This document shows, in pieces, positions 33,437 through 42,418 of a stretch of DNA of 64,000 nucleotides. The DNA is from a bacterium. GTDB taxonomy: Bacteria; Actinomycetota; Acidimicrobiia; Spongiisociales; Spongiisociaceae. The notes beneath the pieces are model-generated. The model had not been told where the DNA came from and searched no databases. It worked only from the letters and a program-made list of their open reading frames with translations. Each line of letters begins with the position of its first letter. Within the stretch, counting starts at the first letter, position 1. The stretch is from assembly GCA_026710435.1 (NCBI GenBank), contig JAPOQZ010000244.1, forward strand, positions 1-64,000, given 5' to 3'. A program made the position numbers and the translations under genes.

Positions 33437-33958
33437 TCATGACTGCGCTCCGTAACCGGCGGGTACCGTCGGCATCCAGTCCTGCAACCGGTCCATGTCG
33501 TGCATCATCGGCCCCATGTCGTACTCCGAGTACTCGTACTCCGGGGTCCAGAAAAGGGCGTCGAAGGGGCACACCTCCACGCATATCCCGCAGTACATGC
33601 ACAGCGCGTAGTCGATGTCGAAGCGGTCTAGGGTTGCCCGCGCCCGGGGGCGGCCGCCGGGTCGGGTGGGGGGTTTCATCTCCTTGTGACCCTCGATGTA
33701 TATGCACCAGTCGGGACAGGAACGGGCGCACAGCATGCACACCGTGCAGGCCTCCTGTTCGAGGGCGATCACGCCCCGCGCCCTCGGCACGGGCGTCTCC
33801 TTGACGACGGGGTAGTTGATCGTTGCCCGCAGACCCACCTTCCCACCGCTCAGGTTGAAGGCCCAGGTGCGGAGCATGGTCGTGAACGTGACCCGCATCC
33901 CGGTGAGCATTCCCAGCTTCGGAAGCCCGCCGAGGCTGCGCAATCCGGGAAGTTTCAT
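33437..33958 (-). CDS. nuoI: NADH-quinone oxidoreductase subunit I (two 4Fe-4S clusters)
   Basis: A 173-residue ferredoxin-like subunit with both cluster motifs, CTVCMLCARSCP and CMYCGICVEVCP, holding N6a and N6b. The start ATG (MKLPGLRS) was chosen because AAGGTGGTGG lies just upstream; a GTG four codons earlier is possible. In a complex lacking the NuoEFG module, this subunit would be the natural docking point for a ferredoxin or other donor. Confidence 0.93.
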   Translation of the reverse strand: MKLPGLRSLGGLPKLGMLTGMRVTFTTMLRTWAFNLSGGKVGLRATINYPVVKETPVPRARGVIALEQEACTVCMLCARSCPDWCIYIEGHKEMKPPTRPGGRPRARATLDRFDIDYALCMYCGICVEVCPFDALFWTPEYEYSEYDMGPMMHDMDRLQDWMPTVPAGYGAQS

Positions 33959-33960
33959 CT

Positions 33961-34029
33961 TTACCACCACCTTCGGGCCGGCCGTGCTCCGCTCCGGCGG
34001 TGCAGGGCATGGACGTTCTCACGCTTCAT
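33961..34029 (-). CDS. Possible 22-codon minigene between nuoH and nuoI
   Basis: The ATG directly follows the nuoH stop (TAGATG) and has GAAGGTGGTGG upstream. The frame reads MKRENVHALHRRSGARPARRWW and stops at TAA two bases before nuoI. The sequence GAAGGTGGTGGTTTAGATGAA at the nuoH end is repeated as GAAGGTGGTGGTAAAGATGAA before nuoI. This may be a local duplication that left a short translated spacer aiding coupling. It may not encode a functional peptide. Confidence 0.3.
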   Translation of the reverse strand: MKRENVHALHRRSGARPARRWW

Positions 34030-35037
34030 CTAAACCACCACCTTCAGAACCGCCGTAACCAGGATGTTCACTATCGAGATCGGGATCAGCCACTTCCAGG
34101 CCAGCGTCTGGAGTTGGTCCTCGCGGAGGCGGGGCAGCGTCCAGCGCAGCCAGATCATGAGGAACAGCAGCACGCCCACCTTCGCGAACAGGATGACCGG
34201 AGAGAGCAGGTTGGAAGGGTCAAGGCCCCATATCGCGTAACCGCCGAGGAAGAGGGTGGCGGCGATGGCAGACATCGAGAACATGTTGGTGAACTCGGCC
34301 AGGAAGAAGAAGAGGAAACGGAACCCTGAGTACTCGGTCACGTAGCCCATCACGAGTTCCGACTCGGCGATGGGCATGTCGAATGGCAACCGCGTCAACT
34401 CGGCGAGGGCGGCGATCATGAAGATGGCGAAGCCGACGAACTGGGTTAGCAGGAAGGGCCATCCCTGGGCGACCTGCGCCTGGACTATTCCCTGCATGGA
34501 CATGGTGCCGGCCTGGATTACCACCCCTACGGTGGCGAGCACGAGGGGGAGTTCGTAGGCGATCAACTGGCCGGCGGCACGAAGCCCCCCGATCATGGAG
34601 TACTTGTTGGCCGATGACCATCCCGCCATGAGCACGCCGATGGTGCTCACCGACGATATGGCCAGCGCGTAGAAGATGCCGACGTCGAGGTCGCGCACGA
34701 TGCCGTTGGTCGACGGGTGCAGGGGAATGATGACCAGCAGGGCCATGGTCCCCAGGAAGACCAGGGCGGGCGCCCACTTGAACACCGGCCGATCCGCCTC
34801 GGCCGGAATGATGTCCTCCTTCTGGATGAACTTGACGCCGTCGGCGATCAACTGCGCCCATCCGTAACGACCGCCGGCGAAGTAGGGGCCCACCCTGCTC
34901 TGCATATGGGCCGACAGCTTCATCTCTCCGTAGCCGATCACCATCCCGATCAGGGGCACGACGGCTGCCACGACCACCAGCTTGATTCCGAGGTCCAGCC
35001 AGAAGACCAACCCGAGCGTCATCGGTACCAGAGTCAT
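34030..35037 (-). CDS. nuoH: NADH-quinone oxidoreductase subunit H
   Basis: A 335-residue quinone-site membrane subunit with MQSRVGPYFAGGRYGWAQLIADGVKFIQKEDIIP (conserved first loop), ELTRLPFDMPIAESELVMGYVTEYSG (acidic quinone loop) and LRWTLPRLREDQLQTLAWKWLIP near the end. The ATG overlaps the nuoD stop (ATGA). The direct junction with nuoD is unusual: nuoE, nuoF and nuoG, which lie here in most 14-gene operons, are absent. Confidence 0.95.
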   Translation of the reverse strand: MTLVPMTLGLVFWLDLGIKLVVVAAVVPLIGMVIGYGEMKLSAHMQSRVGPYFAGGRYGWAQLIADGVKFIQKEDIIPAEADRPVFKWAPALVFLGTMALLVIIPLHPSTNGIVRDLDVGIFYALAISSVSTIGVLMAGWSSANKYSMIGGLRAAGQLIAYELPLVLATVGVVIQAGTMSMQGIVQAQVAQGWPFLLTQFVGFAIFMIAALAELTRLPFDMPIAESELVMGYVTEYSGFRFLFFFLAEFTNMFSMSAIAATLFLGGYAIWGLDPSNLLSPVILFAKVGVLLFLMIWLRWTLPRLREDQLQTLAWKWLIPISIVNILVTAVLKVVV

Positions 35038-36221
35038 CGGTCGACGTCACCCAGCACGAAGTCGAGCGATCCCATGATGGCGATGAAGTCAGGCACCAGG
35101 GCGTTCTCGAGTATCCAGGGCAGGATCGAGAGGTTGGAGAAGGAGGCCGAGCGGATCTTCAGCCGGTAAGGGCCGAGGCCGCCCAACGAAACCAGGTGGT
35201 AGCCCATCTCCCCCTTCGGGTTCTCGGCCCGCACGTAGGTCTCGCCGGCCGGGACCTTGATTATCCGGGGGACCTTGGCCTGGAGGGGACCGGACGGGAT
35301 GCCGTCGATGGCTTGGCGGATGATGCGGGTCGACTGGCGGACTTCCTCGAGGCGCACCCACCACCGGTCCCAGCAGTCCCCGTTCGCACCGACCGGAATG
35401 TCGAAGTCGAAGTCGTCGTAGGGGAGGTAGTCGGACACTTTGCGCAGGTCGAATCCGCAACCGGAAGCGCGCATGTTGGGGCCCGACACGCCGTAGGAGG
35501 CACCCACGTCCACGGGCATGACCCCGACGCCCTTGGTGCGGGCCAGGAACACCTCGTTGCCTGCGACCAGGTCCTCGATCTCCTTACAGGTAGCCACCAC
35601 CTTGTCCATGGCGTCGCGGGTCTCAGCCAGGAACCCGGAGGGGATATCCATCCCGGCCTTCTTGGTGGTGGGGCCTGCCGCATACACCGGCTTCACCCCA
35701 CCGATGCGGTTGAAGTTGGGATGGAAGCGGCCCCCGGTCACCGACTCGAGCAGGTCAAGCACCCGTTCGCGCTCCCGCAGCGCGAAGAACAGCGGCGTGG
35801 CGGCCCCGAGTTCCAGAGGGTAGGAGGCCATGAACACCAGATGTGAGGAGATGCGGGCCATCTCGCTGAGCACCAGCCTGATCCACTGTGCCCGTGGCGG
35901 GGCCTCCACACCCATGAGACGCTCGGCCGCCACGATGAAGGGCACCTCGTTGGCGAATCCCGACACCCAGTCGATCCGGTTGATGATGGTGGTGATCTGC
36001 GGATAGGTACGGACCTCGGCCAGCTTCTCGTATCCCCGGTGCATGTACCCGATCACGGGACGGACGTTGGTGGCCCTCTCTCCGTCAACGGTTGCTACGA
36101 GCCGGAGTACTCCGTGGGTCGAGGGGTGCTGGGGCCCGATGTTGAGGGTCATGCCCTCGGTCTCCAACTCGACCGACACCGCAACCTCGGAGAGATGGTG
36201 CGCCAGAGTGCGGTCCATCAT
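35034..36221 (-). CDS. nuoD: NADH-quinone oxidoreductase subunit D
   Basis: A 395-residue 49-kDa-type subunit related to [NiFe] hydrogenase large subunits. It has NIGPQHPSTHGVLRLV (quinone-site His), GYMHRGYEKLAE, IDWVSGFANE and the C-terminal GSLDFVLGDVDR. Length is usual. Overlaps nuoC (ATGATG junction) and nuoH by four bases each. Confidence 0.95.
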   Translation of the reverse strand: MMDRTLAHHLSEVAVSVELETEGMTLNIGPQHPSTHGVLRLVATVDGERATNVRPVIGYMHRGYEKLAEVRTYPQITTIINRIDWVSGFANEVPFIVAAERLMGVEAPPRAQWIRLVLSEMARISSHLVFMASYPLELGAATPLFFALRERERVLDLLESVTGGRFHPNFNRIGGVKPVYAAGPTTKKAGMDIPSGFLAETRDAMDKVVATCKEIEDLVAGNEVFLARTKGVGVMPVDVGASYGVSGPNMRASGCGFDLRKVSDYLPYDDFDFDIPVGANGDCWDRWWVRLEEVRQSTRIIRQAIDGIPSGPLQAKVPRIIKVPAGETYVRAENPKGEMGYHLVSLGGLGPYRLKIRSASFSNLSILPWILENALVPDFIAIMGSLDFVLGDVDR

Positions 36222-36820
36222 GCTTGAGGATTCTCGGTGGACGGCCCGGCGCCGTTCTCGGGCATGTCCTCGACGTCGACCTTGCCTGGCCAGGGCTTCA
36301 CCTCGCGGCTCAGCAGCGGGAAGCTCTTACGCAGGGGATGGCCCTCGAAGCCGTCGGGAAGGTAGAGGTTGATGAGATCCGGATGACCGACGAAATCGAT
36401 GCCGAACATCTCCGCCGCCTCCCGCTCGTGCCAGTTGGCGCCTGCGAACACATCTGTGACGCTCTCGATCGAAGGTTCCTCATGGTCGATGTCAGCCGAG
36501 ATGACGACCAGCGTGCCATCCGTCAGGTTCGACAGGGCGCATAGCATCTCGTAGCGTTCCTCGACCGGCTCATCCGGCTGGTCGCCCACCGCCACGTCGT
36601 TGCGCCAGTCGATCGCCGAGAGCCACGAGAGGAATGCAAGGCCGAAGCCGTCCCGGGCTGCACTGATGGCTTCCTTCCAGCGCGACGCCGGCACCCGTAC
36701 CTTGGCCGTTCCGTGGGTTACTTCCGCTCTACCGCCCACCGAGAAAGCGAGGGACTCGGCCACTTCGCCGACTGCTGGAATCTCCGGGGCGACGGCGGTT
36801 TCAGACGGGTTGGCGGTCAC
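36218..36820 (-). CDS. nuoC: NADH-quinone oxidoreductase subunit C
   Basis: A 200-residue 30-kDa-type subunit with the signature [20 protein letters not shown] and [10 protein letters not shown]. The GTG start overlaps the end of nuoB by 20 bp. It binds NuoD and NuoB at the base of the quinone-reducing module. Confidence 0.93.
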   Translation of the reverse strand: MTANPSETAVAPEIPAVGEVAESLAFSVGGRAEVTHGTAKVRVPASRWKEAISAARDGFGLAFLSWLSAIDWRNDVAVGDQPDEPVEERYEMLCALSNLTDGTLVVISADIDHEEPSIESVTDVFAGANWHEREAAEMFGIDFVGHPDLINLYLPDGFEGHPLRKSFPLLSREVKPWPGKVDVEDMPENGAGPSTENPQA

Positions 36821-37301
36821 GCTGTTTCCATTTCTCGCGCACGTCCTCTTGGGCGATCTTGCGTTGCAGGAGGACTATCCCGTCCATCAGAGCCTCCGGA
36901 CGGGGCGGGCAACCGGGTACGTACACATCGACCGGGATGATCTGGTCTACACCTTTGGTGACCGAATACGAGTCCCAGTAGGGACCTCCGCAGTTCGAGC
37001 AGGACCCCATGGATATCACGTACTTGGGCTCGGGCATCTGCTCGTAGAGGCGCTTGACGGCAGGCGCCATCTTGTCGGTGACCGTTCCGGCCACCACCAT
37101 CAAGTCAGCCTGTCGCGGCGAGGCGGGAAGGGGAATGATACCGAAGCGCATGAAGTCGTACCGGGGACCGGACGCGGCCATCATCTCGATCGCGCAGCAG
37201 GCCAGTCCGAACTGGAACAACCAGAGCGAATAGCGCCGGGACCAGTTGAGTAGCCAGGAAACCGGCTTGAGTCCTCCGAAGCGTTCCGCGACTACACCCA
37301 C
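36801..37301 (-). CDS. nuoB: NADH-quinone oxidoreductase subunit B (cluster N2)
   Basis: A 166-residue PSST-type subunit with the N2 cluster ligands in [18 protein letters not shown] and [11 protein letters not shown]. The GTG at 37301 was chosen because similarity begins at [13 protein letters not shown] and it lies just after the nuoA stop. The upstream open frame overlaps nuoA and is not real coding sequence. Confidence 0.93.
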   Translation of the reverse strand: MGVVAERFGGLKPVSWLLNWSRRYSLWLFQFGLACCAIEMMAASGPRYDFMRFGIIPLPASPRQADLMVVAGTVTDKMAPAVKRLYEQMPEPKYVISMGSCSNCGGPYWDSYSVTKGVDQIIPVDVYVPGCPPRPEALMDGIVLLQRKIAQEDVREKWKQRDRQPV

Positions 37302-37311
37302 GGCGCCACCG

Positions 37312-37677
37312 TCACTCCCACTTGAGCACCCCTTTCCGGACCGCATAGAGGAGGCCTTCGAGGAGGGTGAGTATGAAAATCGCGATGGCCACCACCCCTG
37401 CGATACCGAGTTCCTCGGACATGATCGCCCACGGGAAGATGAACACCGCCTCCACGTCGAACAGCACGAAGAGGAGGCCGAAGATGTAATAGCGGACGAA
37501 CGTCTGGTTCCATCCTTCTCCAACCGGGTCCACGCCGCACTCGTAGGTGGTCAGCTTTTCCTTGCTGGGATTCGAGGGACGCACCAGGTAGGTGGCGCCC
37601 AGGGTGAGAGCCACCAGCACGACCCCGAAAGCGGCGAATGCGGCCACTGCGATGTAGTCCTGGAAGTATTCGGTCAC
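37312..37677 (-). CDS. nuoA: NADH-quinone oxidoreductase subunit A
   Basis: A 121-residue three-helix subunit with the family motif [41 protein letters not shown]. The GTG start has GGAG six bases upstream. It is the first gene of the complex I operon; the promoter should lie in 37678-37943, which it shares with a divergent hydrolase gene. Confidence 0.95.
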   Translation of the reverse strand: MTEYFQDYIAVAAFAAFGVVLVALTLGATYLVRPSNPSKEKLTTYECGVDPVGEGWNQTFVRYYIFGLLFVLFDVEAVFIFPWAIMSEELGIAGVVAIAIFILTLLEGLLYAVRKGVLKWE

Positions 37678-37754
37678 GGTCGCTCCGCCATCGGTTCTCG
37701 GTTGCCTGCTCCGGCCGTTGGGATATGTTCACACACCGTTGTGCCCGGGTCCGA

Positions 37755-37779
37755 CCGGGTATCTCCCCGGATTACCCGG
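37755..37779. promoter_or_regulatory. Inverted repeat in the nuoA/hydrolase divergent region
   Basis: CCGGGTA, 11 bases, TACCCGG, in the 266-bp region between divergent genes. It may be an operator or a 5' UTR hairpin. No clear -10/-35 pair was identified, and nothing else was recognised in this gap. Confidence 0.3.
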
Positions 37780-37943
37780 ACCCTGGCGAGTATAGGTGCC
37801 AAGACCCGACCGATGAATTCGACCGACCGGCTACGACTCTGCAAGAGGACACGACGGGTACGGCCCCAGCACAGAGCCTTACGCGGAAGGGCCGGGGTTC
37901 ATGCCGCAGCGCATCCCACCGACTGACCGCTAGCGTGCGAGGC

Positions 37944-39071
37944 GTGACCGGCACCGCCCTCAGCCTCATCCCGGATTACTCGGGAGGATCGCTCAGCAAC
38001 CTGATGGCCGAATTGGAAGTCCGGCTCGCCGGCACTTCCGTCAATCCTGGCCTGTACGAACCACTTGCGGACCAGATCCCGCAAGCGGCCACCTACGTGT
38101 TGGTGCTGATCGATGGCCTCGGAGCCCGGCAGCTGGACCATCCCGCTGCGGGCCCGCTGGCCTATTCCCGGCGGGCCACCATCGACGCACCGTTCCCCAC
38201 AACCACAACGGTCAGCCTGGCTACCGTGGCTACAGCCCTCCCCCCGAGCCAGCACGGTTTGATCGGGCACTTCCTGCTGCTGCACGGTCATCCACGGCCC
38301 GTCAACGGGCTCAGGTGGGTCGATACAGGAGGCCAGGCGGTCCCCTCCTACGCTCCCGGTGTCCTCCCCGCCCCCAATCTCTGGGAGCGGCTCGGGAGGG
38401 CCGGAGTCGAATCCATCACCGTACAGCCGGCCGGATTCGAGGGAACACCGCTCACCAGAGCGCTGTACCGGGGCTGCCGCTTTGAAGCGGTGACGACCAC
38501 TCGCGAATGGTTCCGGGCCACCTTGGACCTTGCAATGGTTCCCGGACGTCTGATCTTCGCCTACCACCCGGCAGTCGACATCGCCGCACACATGCACGGT
38601 CCTCAGAGTCCCGAGTACGCCAGAGCACTGGCGGATGTGGCGAACGCCTGGGAACGGATGGCGGATCGGCTTCCGGGCCATGCAACCATGATCGGGACCG
38701 CTGACCACGGTGTGGTTCCGATCCCCAAGTCAGGCAAGCATCTCCTGCACAGCTACCAGACCCGCGGCCTGACACTGTTCGGGGATCCGAGATCCCTGTA
38801 CGTCAAGGGCCCCCGATCCCTCATCGAGGAACTAGGTACGCATCTTCCAGGCGAATGGCACCCGCGTTCGGTCCTCAGGAAACTCTGGGGACCCGAACCG
38901 GCGGATGGGAACCGTCGTACGGCGCTACCCGTCCTCCAACCGGACGGCGCATGGCTCGCCCACGAAGGGAGGGCCCTCCTTCCCGGCCATATGGACAGAC
39001 GCCTGGTCGGGTATCACGGCGGCCTCGACCCCCGAGAATTGGAGATCCCGCTGCTTGTTGCATCTCGCTAA
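37944..39071 (+). CDS. Alkaline-phosphatase-superfamily phosphodiesterase/pyrophosphatase
   Basis: A 375-residue protein of the nucleotide pyrophosphatase/AP family. Metal and nucleophile motifs are LIDGLGARQLD (Asp), FPTTTTVSLATVATALPPSQHGLIGH (Thr nucleophile), YHPAVDIAAHMHGPQSPEY (Asp/His) and GTADHGVVPIPK (Asp-His). No signal peptide, so it is probably cytoplasmic. The GTG at 37944 was chosen because similarity begins there; a GTG three codons earlier is equally possible. The substrate may be a nucleotide, phosphodiester or phosphonate. Divergent from nuoA. Confidence 0.85.
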   Translation: MTGTALSLIPDYSGGSLSNLMAELEVRLAGTSVNPGLYEPLADQIPQAATYVLVLIDGLGARQLDHPAAGPLAYSRRATIDAPFPTTTTVSLATVATALPPSQHGLIGHFLLLHGHPRPVNGLRWVDTGGQAVPSYAPGVLPAPNLWERLGRAGVESITVQPAGFEGTPLTRALYRGCRFEAVTTTREWFRATLDLAMVPGRLIFAYHPAVDIAAHMHGPQSPEYARALADVANAWERMADRLPGHATMIGTADHGVVPIPKSGKHLLHSYQTRGLTLFGDPRSLYVKGPRSLIEELGTHLPGEWHPRSVLRKLWGPEPADGNRRTALPVLQPDGAWLAHEGRALLPGHMDRRLVGYHGGLDPRELEIPLLVASR

Positions 39072-39171
39072 TCACTGTTCGCGGGATCGTTCCGGTAGCA
39101 ACCCGGAAGATGGAACCAACGGCGTCCCGGAGACAAGCTATTCTCTTTCTTCGGGCAGAAAGGACTGGACC

Positions 39172-39663
39172 TTGGATTTCGGGAATCTCGCTCTAGCAAT
39201 CCTCCGGATCTGGGTCGGGATCGTGATGTTCGTCCATGGGGCCAACCACGCTCGTACGTTGGCCGGTACGGGACGCTGGCTCAGCAGAGTGGGATGGCGA
39301 GCCCCGCGGTTCCAGGCGCGGTTGCTGGCAGTCGTAGAGATCGCGATCGGCATAGGCCTTATTCTCGGTTTGATGACGACTCCGGCTGCTTCTGGAGCGG
39401 TGGCTGTCGTGCTGGTTGCATTTGCGACGGAACACCTTCGAAACGGCTTCTTCATATTCAACAAGGGCCAAGGCTACGAATACGTGGTAACGCTTGCGGT
39501 AGCAGGTGCGGCCCTTGCCTTGCTCGGTGGAGGTGGCTGGTCCCTGGACTCGCTACTCGATGTCAAGCTGACCGGCGCCCACAATGGCCGGATCCTTCTT
39601 GCCGCTATCGCCTTGGGCGCCGTCCATGTAGCCGCTTCACGGAGGCCCGGCCGGAATAGCTAG
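39172..39663 (+). CDS. DoxX-family membrane protein
   Basis: A 163-residue small membrane protein with four hydrophobic helices: ILRIWVGIVMFVHGANH (typical DoxX start), LLAVVEIAIGIGLILGLMTT, SGAVAVVLVAFA and VTLAVAGAALALLGGG. DoxX-like proteins have loosely defined redox or membrane roles. A TTG start is proposed, with AAAGGA seven bases upstream; no in-frame ATG or GTG fits. It sits 100 bp after the AP-superfamily gene on the same strand. Confidence 0.75.
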   Translation: MDFGNLALAILRIWVGIVMFVHGANHARTLAGTGRWLSRVGWRAPRFQARLLAVVEIAIGIGLILGLMTTPAASGAVAVVLVAFATEHLRNGFFIFNKGQGYEYVVTLAVAGAALALLGGGGWSLDSLLDVKLTGAHNGRILLAAIALGAVHVAASRRPGRNS

Positions 39664-39711
39664 CCGACAGTTGACGTCACCCCCCGTGGTTCTGCGTGTC
39701 ATTACTGTCGG

Positions 39712-39727
39712 GCATTCCAAGGAATGC
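39712..39727. terminator. Small hairpin between converging genes
   Basis: GCATTCC-AA-GGAATGC in the 90-bp gap between the DoxX-like gene and the converging deacetylase gene. The stem is 7 bp with no T-run. A weak bidirectional terminator candidate. Confidence 0.35.
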
Positions 39728-39753
39728 GGGTGCGAGTCTCCGGCAGCTGGCTG

Positions 39754-41163
39754 TCAGACGCACAGGGGCTCGTAGCGCAGGTCCAAGTCGGCTAGGCGGT
39801 CGAGGAGCATCTCAAGCCCCCGCACCGTCTGGGTGCGGTTCCCGCCCCCGTCGTGCATCAAAACAACCGACCCTGCGGTGACCTGTGACTCGATCCTGTT
39901 GGCGATCTCGGTGGCGTTGAGACCGAGCCAATCGTTGGCGCTGACCGACCAGAGATGAACCTCCAGCCCGTATTCCGCGGCCCACTCCCGTGTATGGCTA
40001 CCGGTTGCCGCATAGGGAGGCCTGAGGCAAGGTGTAGCGTGGTCACCGAGAATCTCTTCCGTCCGGCTTATGGTCTCGTCAAACTCCGCCTTGGTCAGCC
40101 TGGCAAGGTTCTCGTGACGCCACGTATGGTTGGCCACGGTGTGCCCCTCCGCAACGATCCGCTGGAAGATGCCCGGATACCTCTCCACAAGTGATCCAAT
40201 GACGAAGAAGGTCGCTCTTGCACCGTGACGAGCGAGGATATCCAGCACCTCCGGTGTGTGGTTGGGGTTGGGACCGTCGTCGAAAGTGAGATAGACCACG
40301 TCGCCAGGCCGGATGCTTCGCCTTGCCGTCCTTGTCGATGGAGTGGACCGGACCGGTTCCGGATCAGGCGGACCGATCCTGATCGTCAACTTGTATTCGC
40401 CGGGCTCCTCGCCTGACGAGGTCACGCTCAGCGCCAGATCCCCTCCTCTGGCTAGCGTGGTCTCCAGTCTCCGGGGTTCGTCGTGCCCCACGTAGAGAAC
40501 CTCATCTCCGTGACGAACTTCCAAACTCACACCGGGTGGAGCTGCCAGGGCAGCTTCCAACTTCTGCCCGGCCTTTCCCGCCAATGCATACACCTGTGGT
40601 CGGCTTCCGACCGTACCGGTCACCAAGGCCCGGGTCACGCCGTCGTCCACCCGCACGTTCATGTCGGGTCTGTACAACCCTGATATCTGGATGCTGTTCA
40701 GCAGGTCGGGTCCGCCGACAGCAGACTCCACCGACGCGGCGACGGGGTCGGAGCTTGTGTCGAGCACGGTGGTGACAGGAACCGCGTCCACCGGGTCCTC
40801 GGCGTCGGTGCTCGAGACTGCCGTGTCGGGTGTAGCGGCGCCGGTTGTGGAGACCTCTGCCACACGGACCTCCGGTTGGGTGACCGGGGTCACCGCGGGC
40901 GGGGAGGTGTCCCGAGTGTGCGCCGACTCAGGCCCCGAGCGGCCATCGCCGGGCGCGGGCCCATGCTCGGAAGGCTCGGCCGGCGCCGGTATTCCCGGTT
41001 CGGGATCCTCGTCGCCAACGGACTCTGCCGGGCCCGTAACCGGAGGGAGGACCACAGTCGCGGCAACCGATTCGGAAGGGCCATCGGACGTTGCTGTGCA
41101 CGCGGCCACAACGGCCAACACGACCACGGCCGTGAACAATCCGGCACTGTGGCGCAAAGTCAC
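39754..41163 (-). CDS. Secreted polysaccharide deacetylase (NodB domain) lipoprotein
   Basis: A 469-residue exported protein. Its signal peptide has a lipobox ending at Cys22 (VVAAC), then a long Pro/Ser/Thr/Glu-rich region (about 25-150), a beta-rich middle domain of unknown type (about 155-275) and a NodB catalytic domain. The catalytic motifs are TFDDGPNPNHTPE (base and metal Asp), HTWRHENL (metal His pair), LRPPYAATGSHT, a W..S.NDW segment and VLMHDGGG (catalytic His). It removes acetyl groups from peptidoglycan or another surface glycan. GTG start with GGAG at proper spacing. Confidence 0.9.
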   Translation of the reverse strand: MTLRHSAGLFTAVVVLAVVAACTATSDGPSESVAATVVLPPVTGPAESVGDEDPEPGIPAPAEPSEHGPAPGDGRSGPESAHTRDTSPPAVTPVTQPEVRVAEVSTTGAATPDTAVSSTDAEDPVDAVPVTTVLDTSSDPVAASVESAVGGPDLLNSIQISGLYRPDMNVRVDDGVTRALVTGTVGSRPQVYALAGKAGQKLEAALAAPPGVSLEVRHGDEVLYVGHDEPRRLETTLARGGDLALSVTSSGEEPGEYKLTIRIGPPDPEPVRSTPSTRTARRSIRPGDVVYLTFDDGPNPNHTPEVLDILARHGARATFFVIGSLVERYPGIFQRIVAEGHTVANHTWRHENLARLTKAEFDETISRTEEILGDHATPCLRPPYAATGSHTREWAAEYGLEVHLWSVSANDWLGLNATEIANRIESQVTAGSVVLMHDGGGNRTQTVRGLEMLLDRLADLDLRYEPLCV

Positions 41164-41415
41164 CGCGTCACTCCACTGGCTGGGGACTCCAGCAGATCGG
41201 GCCCGAGAGTTGCTGCCATTCGCCCACCGAGACTACAACTGTCATCGCGAGATTCGCGGCACCTCGGACACCGTTCCAGTGTCGTAACGGAGGGTCAGGG
41301 GCGAGGAGGATCGGCTCCTGGCTTGGCACCGGGGAAGCAAACCCGACGAACTCGAGGTGTCCGGGGTGTAGGGCTCGGCAGTCAGGGAGACGTCGGCTAA
41401 GTACCGACTGAACTC

Positions 41416-42381
41416 CTAAGGGTCGATAAGGATCTTCCCGGTCGTAGCCCGACTCTCTATGGCCCTGTGGGCGTCTGCGGCATCCTCCAGGCGATACCGA
41501 CCACCGATCCGCACATCCAGACCATCCGCTATCCATGCGAAGAGTTGCTCGGACTTGGCGAGCAGCGTTTCGCGTTCCGCGACATGATCGAACAGGGTGG
41601 GACGGGTGAAGAACAGGGAGCCGTTGGCGGTCAACACGAGGGGGTCGACCGGGTCCACCGCCCCCGAAGCATTGCCGAAAGCCACCATGAGGCCGAAGCG
41701 GCGTAGAAGACCCAGCCCCGCCGGGACCGTAGCCTTGCCCACCCCGTCGTACACAACATCCAAGGGCCGGTCACCCCCGATCTCCCGTACCCTCTCGGCG
41801 AAGTCCTCCCGCCTGTACGCGATCACGTGATCTGCGCCTGCAGCCCGGGCGATCTCTGCCTTCTCGTCGCTGCCGACGGTCGTGTACACGGTGGCCCCGA
41901 GACGCTTGGCGATCTGGATGAGCAGCAGGCCGACCCCTCCGGCACCGGCGTGGACGAGGCAACTGGCGCCGGCCTCCAGCGGGTAGGTCGAGGTAGCCAG
42001 ATACACGGCGGTGAGACCCTGGACCATTGACGCTGCGGCGGTGTCGGAGGACACGTCATCCGGCACCGGCACCAAGTCCGCAGCCGGGACAAGGGCCCGC
42101 TCGGCGTAGGCGCCGAGGCTGGAACAGAATGCCACCCTGTCTCCCTCGGTCAAGTCGGAGACGCCCGGACCAGTGGAGCGAACCGTGCCGGCAGCCTCGA
42201 GACCCGGCGTGAAGGGCACGGCGACCGGATACAAGCCGCTGCGTTGGTATGTGTCGATGAAGTTGAGCCCGGCAGCCGCCACTTCGACAACCACCTCGCC
42301 GGCTCCCGGTACGGGGGCCTCGACCTCCTCGACCTCCAATACCTCGGGTCCGCCCGTCCGACGGATCACGACTGCTCGCAT
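41416..42381 (-). CDS. NADPH:quinone oxidoreductase (zinc-free MDR)
   Basis: A 321-residue medium-chain dehydrogenase/reductase of the quinone oxidoreductase type. Motifs are AAAGLNFIDTYQRSGLYP, PFTPGLEAAGTV and the nucleotide-binding HAGAGGVGLLLIQIAKRLGATV; the zinc-binding Cys cluster of alcohol dehydrogenases is absent. It reduces quinones or activated alkenals with NADPH. The start MRAVVIRR has GAGGAGG at good spacing, so the 12 extra upstream codons are rejected. Same strand as, and 37 bp upstream-adjacent to, the glycosyltransferase end. Confidence 0.9.
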   Translation of the reverse strand: MRAVVIRRTGGPEVLEVEEVEAPVPGAGEVVVEVAAAGLNFIDTYQRSGLYPVAVPFTPGLEAAGTVRSTGPGVSDLTEGDRVAFCSSLGAYAERALVPAADLVPVPDDVSSDTAAASMVQGLTAVYLATSTYPLEAGASCLVHAGAGGVGLLLIQIAKRLGATVYTTVGSDEKAEIARAAGADHVIAYRREDFAERVREIGGDRPLDVVYDGVGKATVPAGLGLLRRFGLMVAFGNASGAVDPVDPLVLTANGSLFFTRPTLFDHVAERETLLAKSEQLFAWIADGLDVRIGGRYRLEDAADAHRAIESRATTGKILIDP

Positions 42382-42418
42382 GGACCTACCTCCTCTGCTC
42401 ATCGCACTTCGAAGCACG

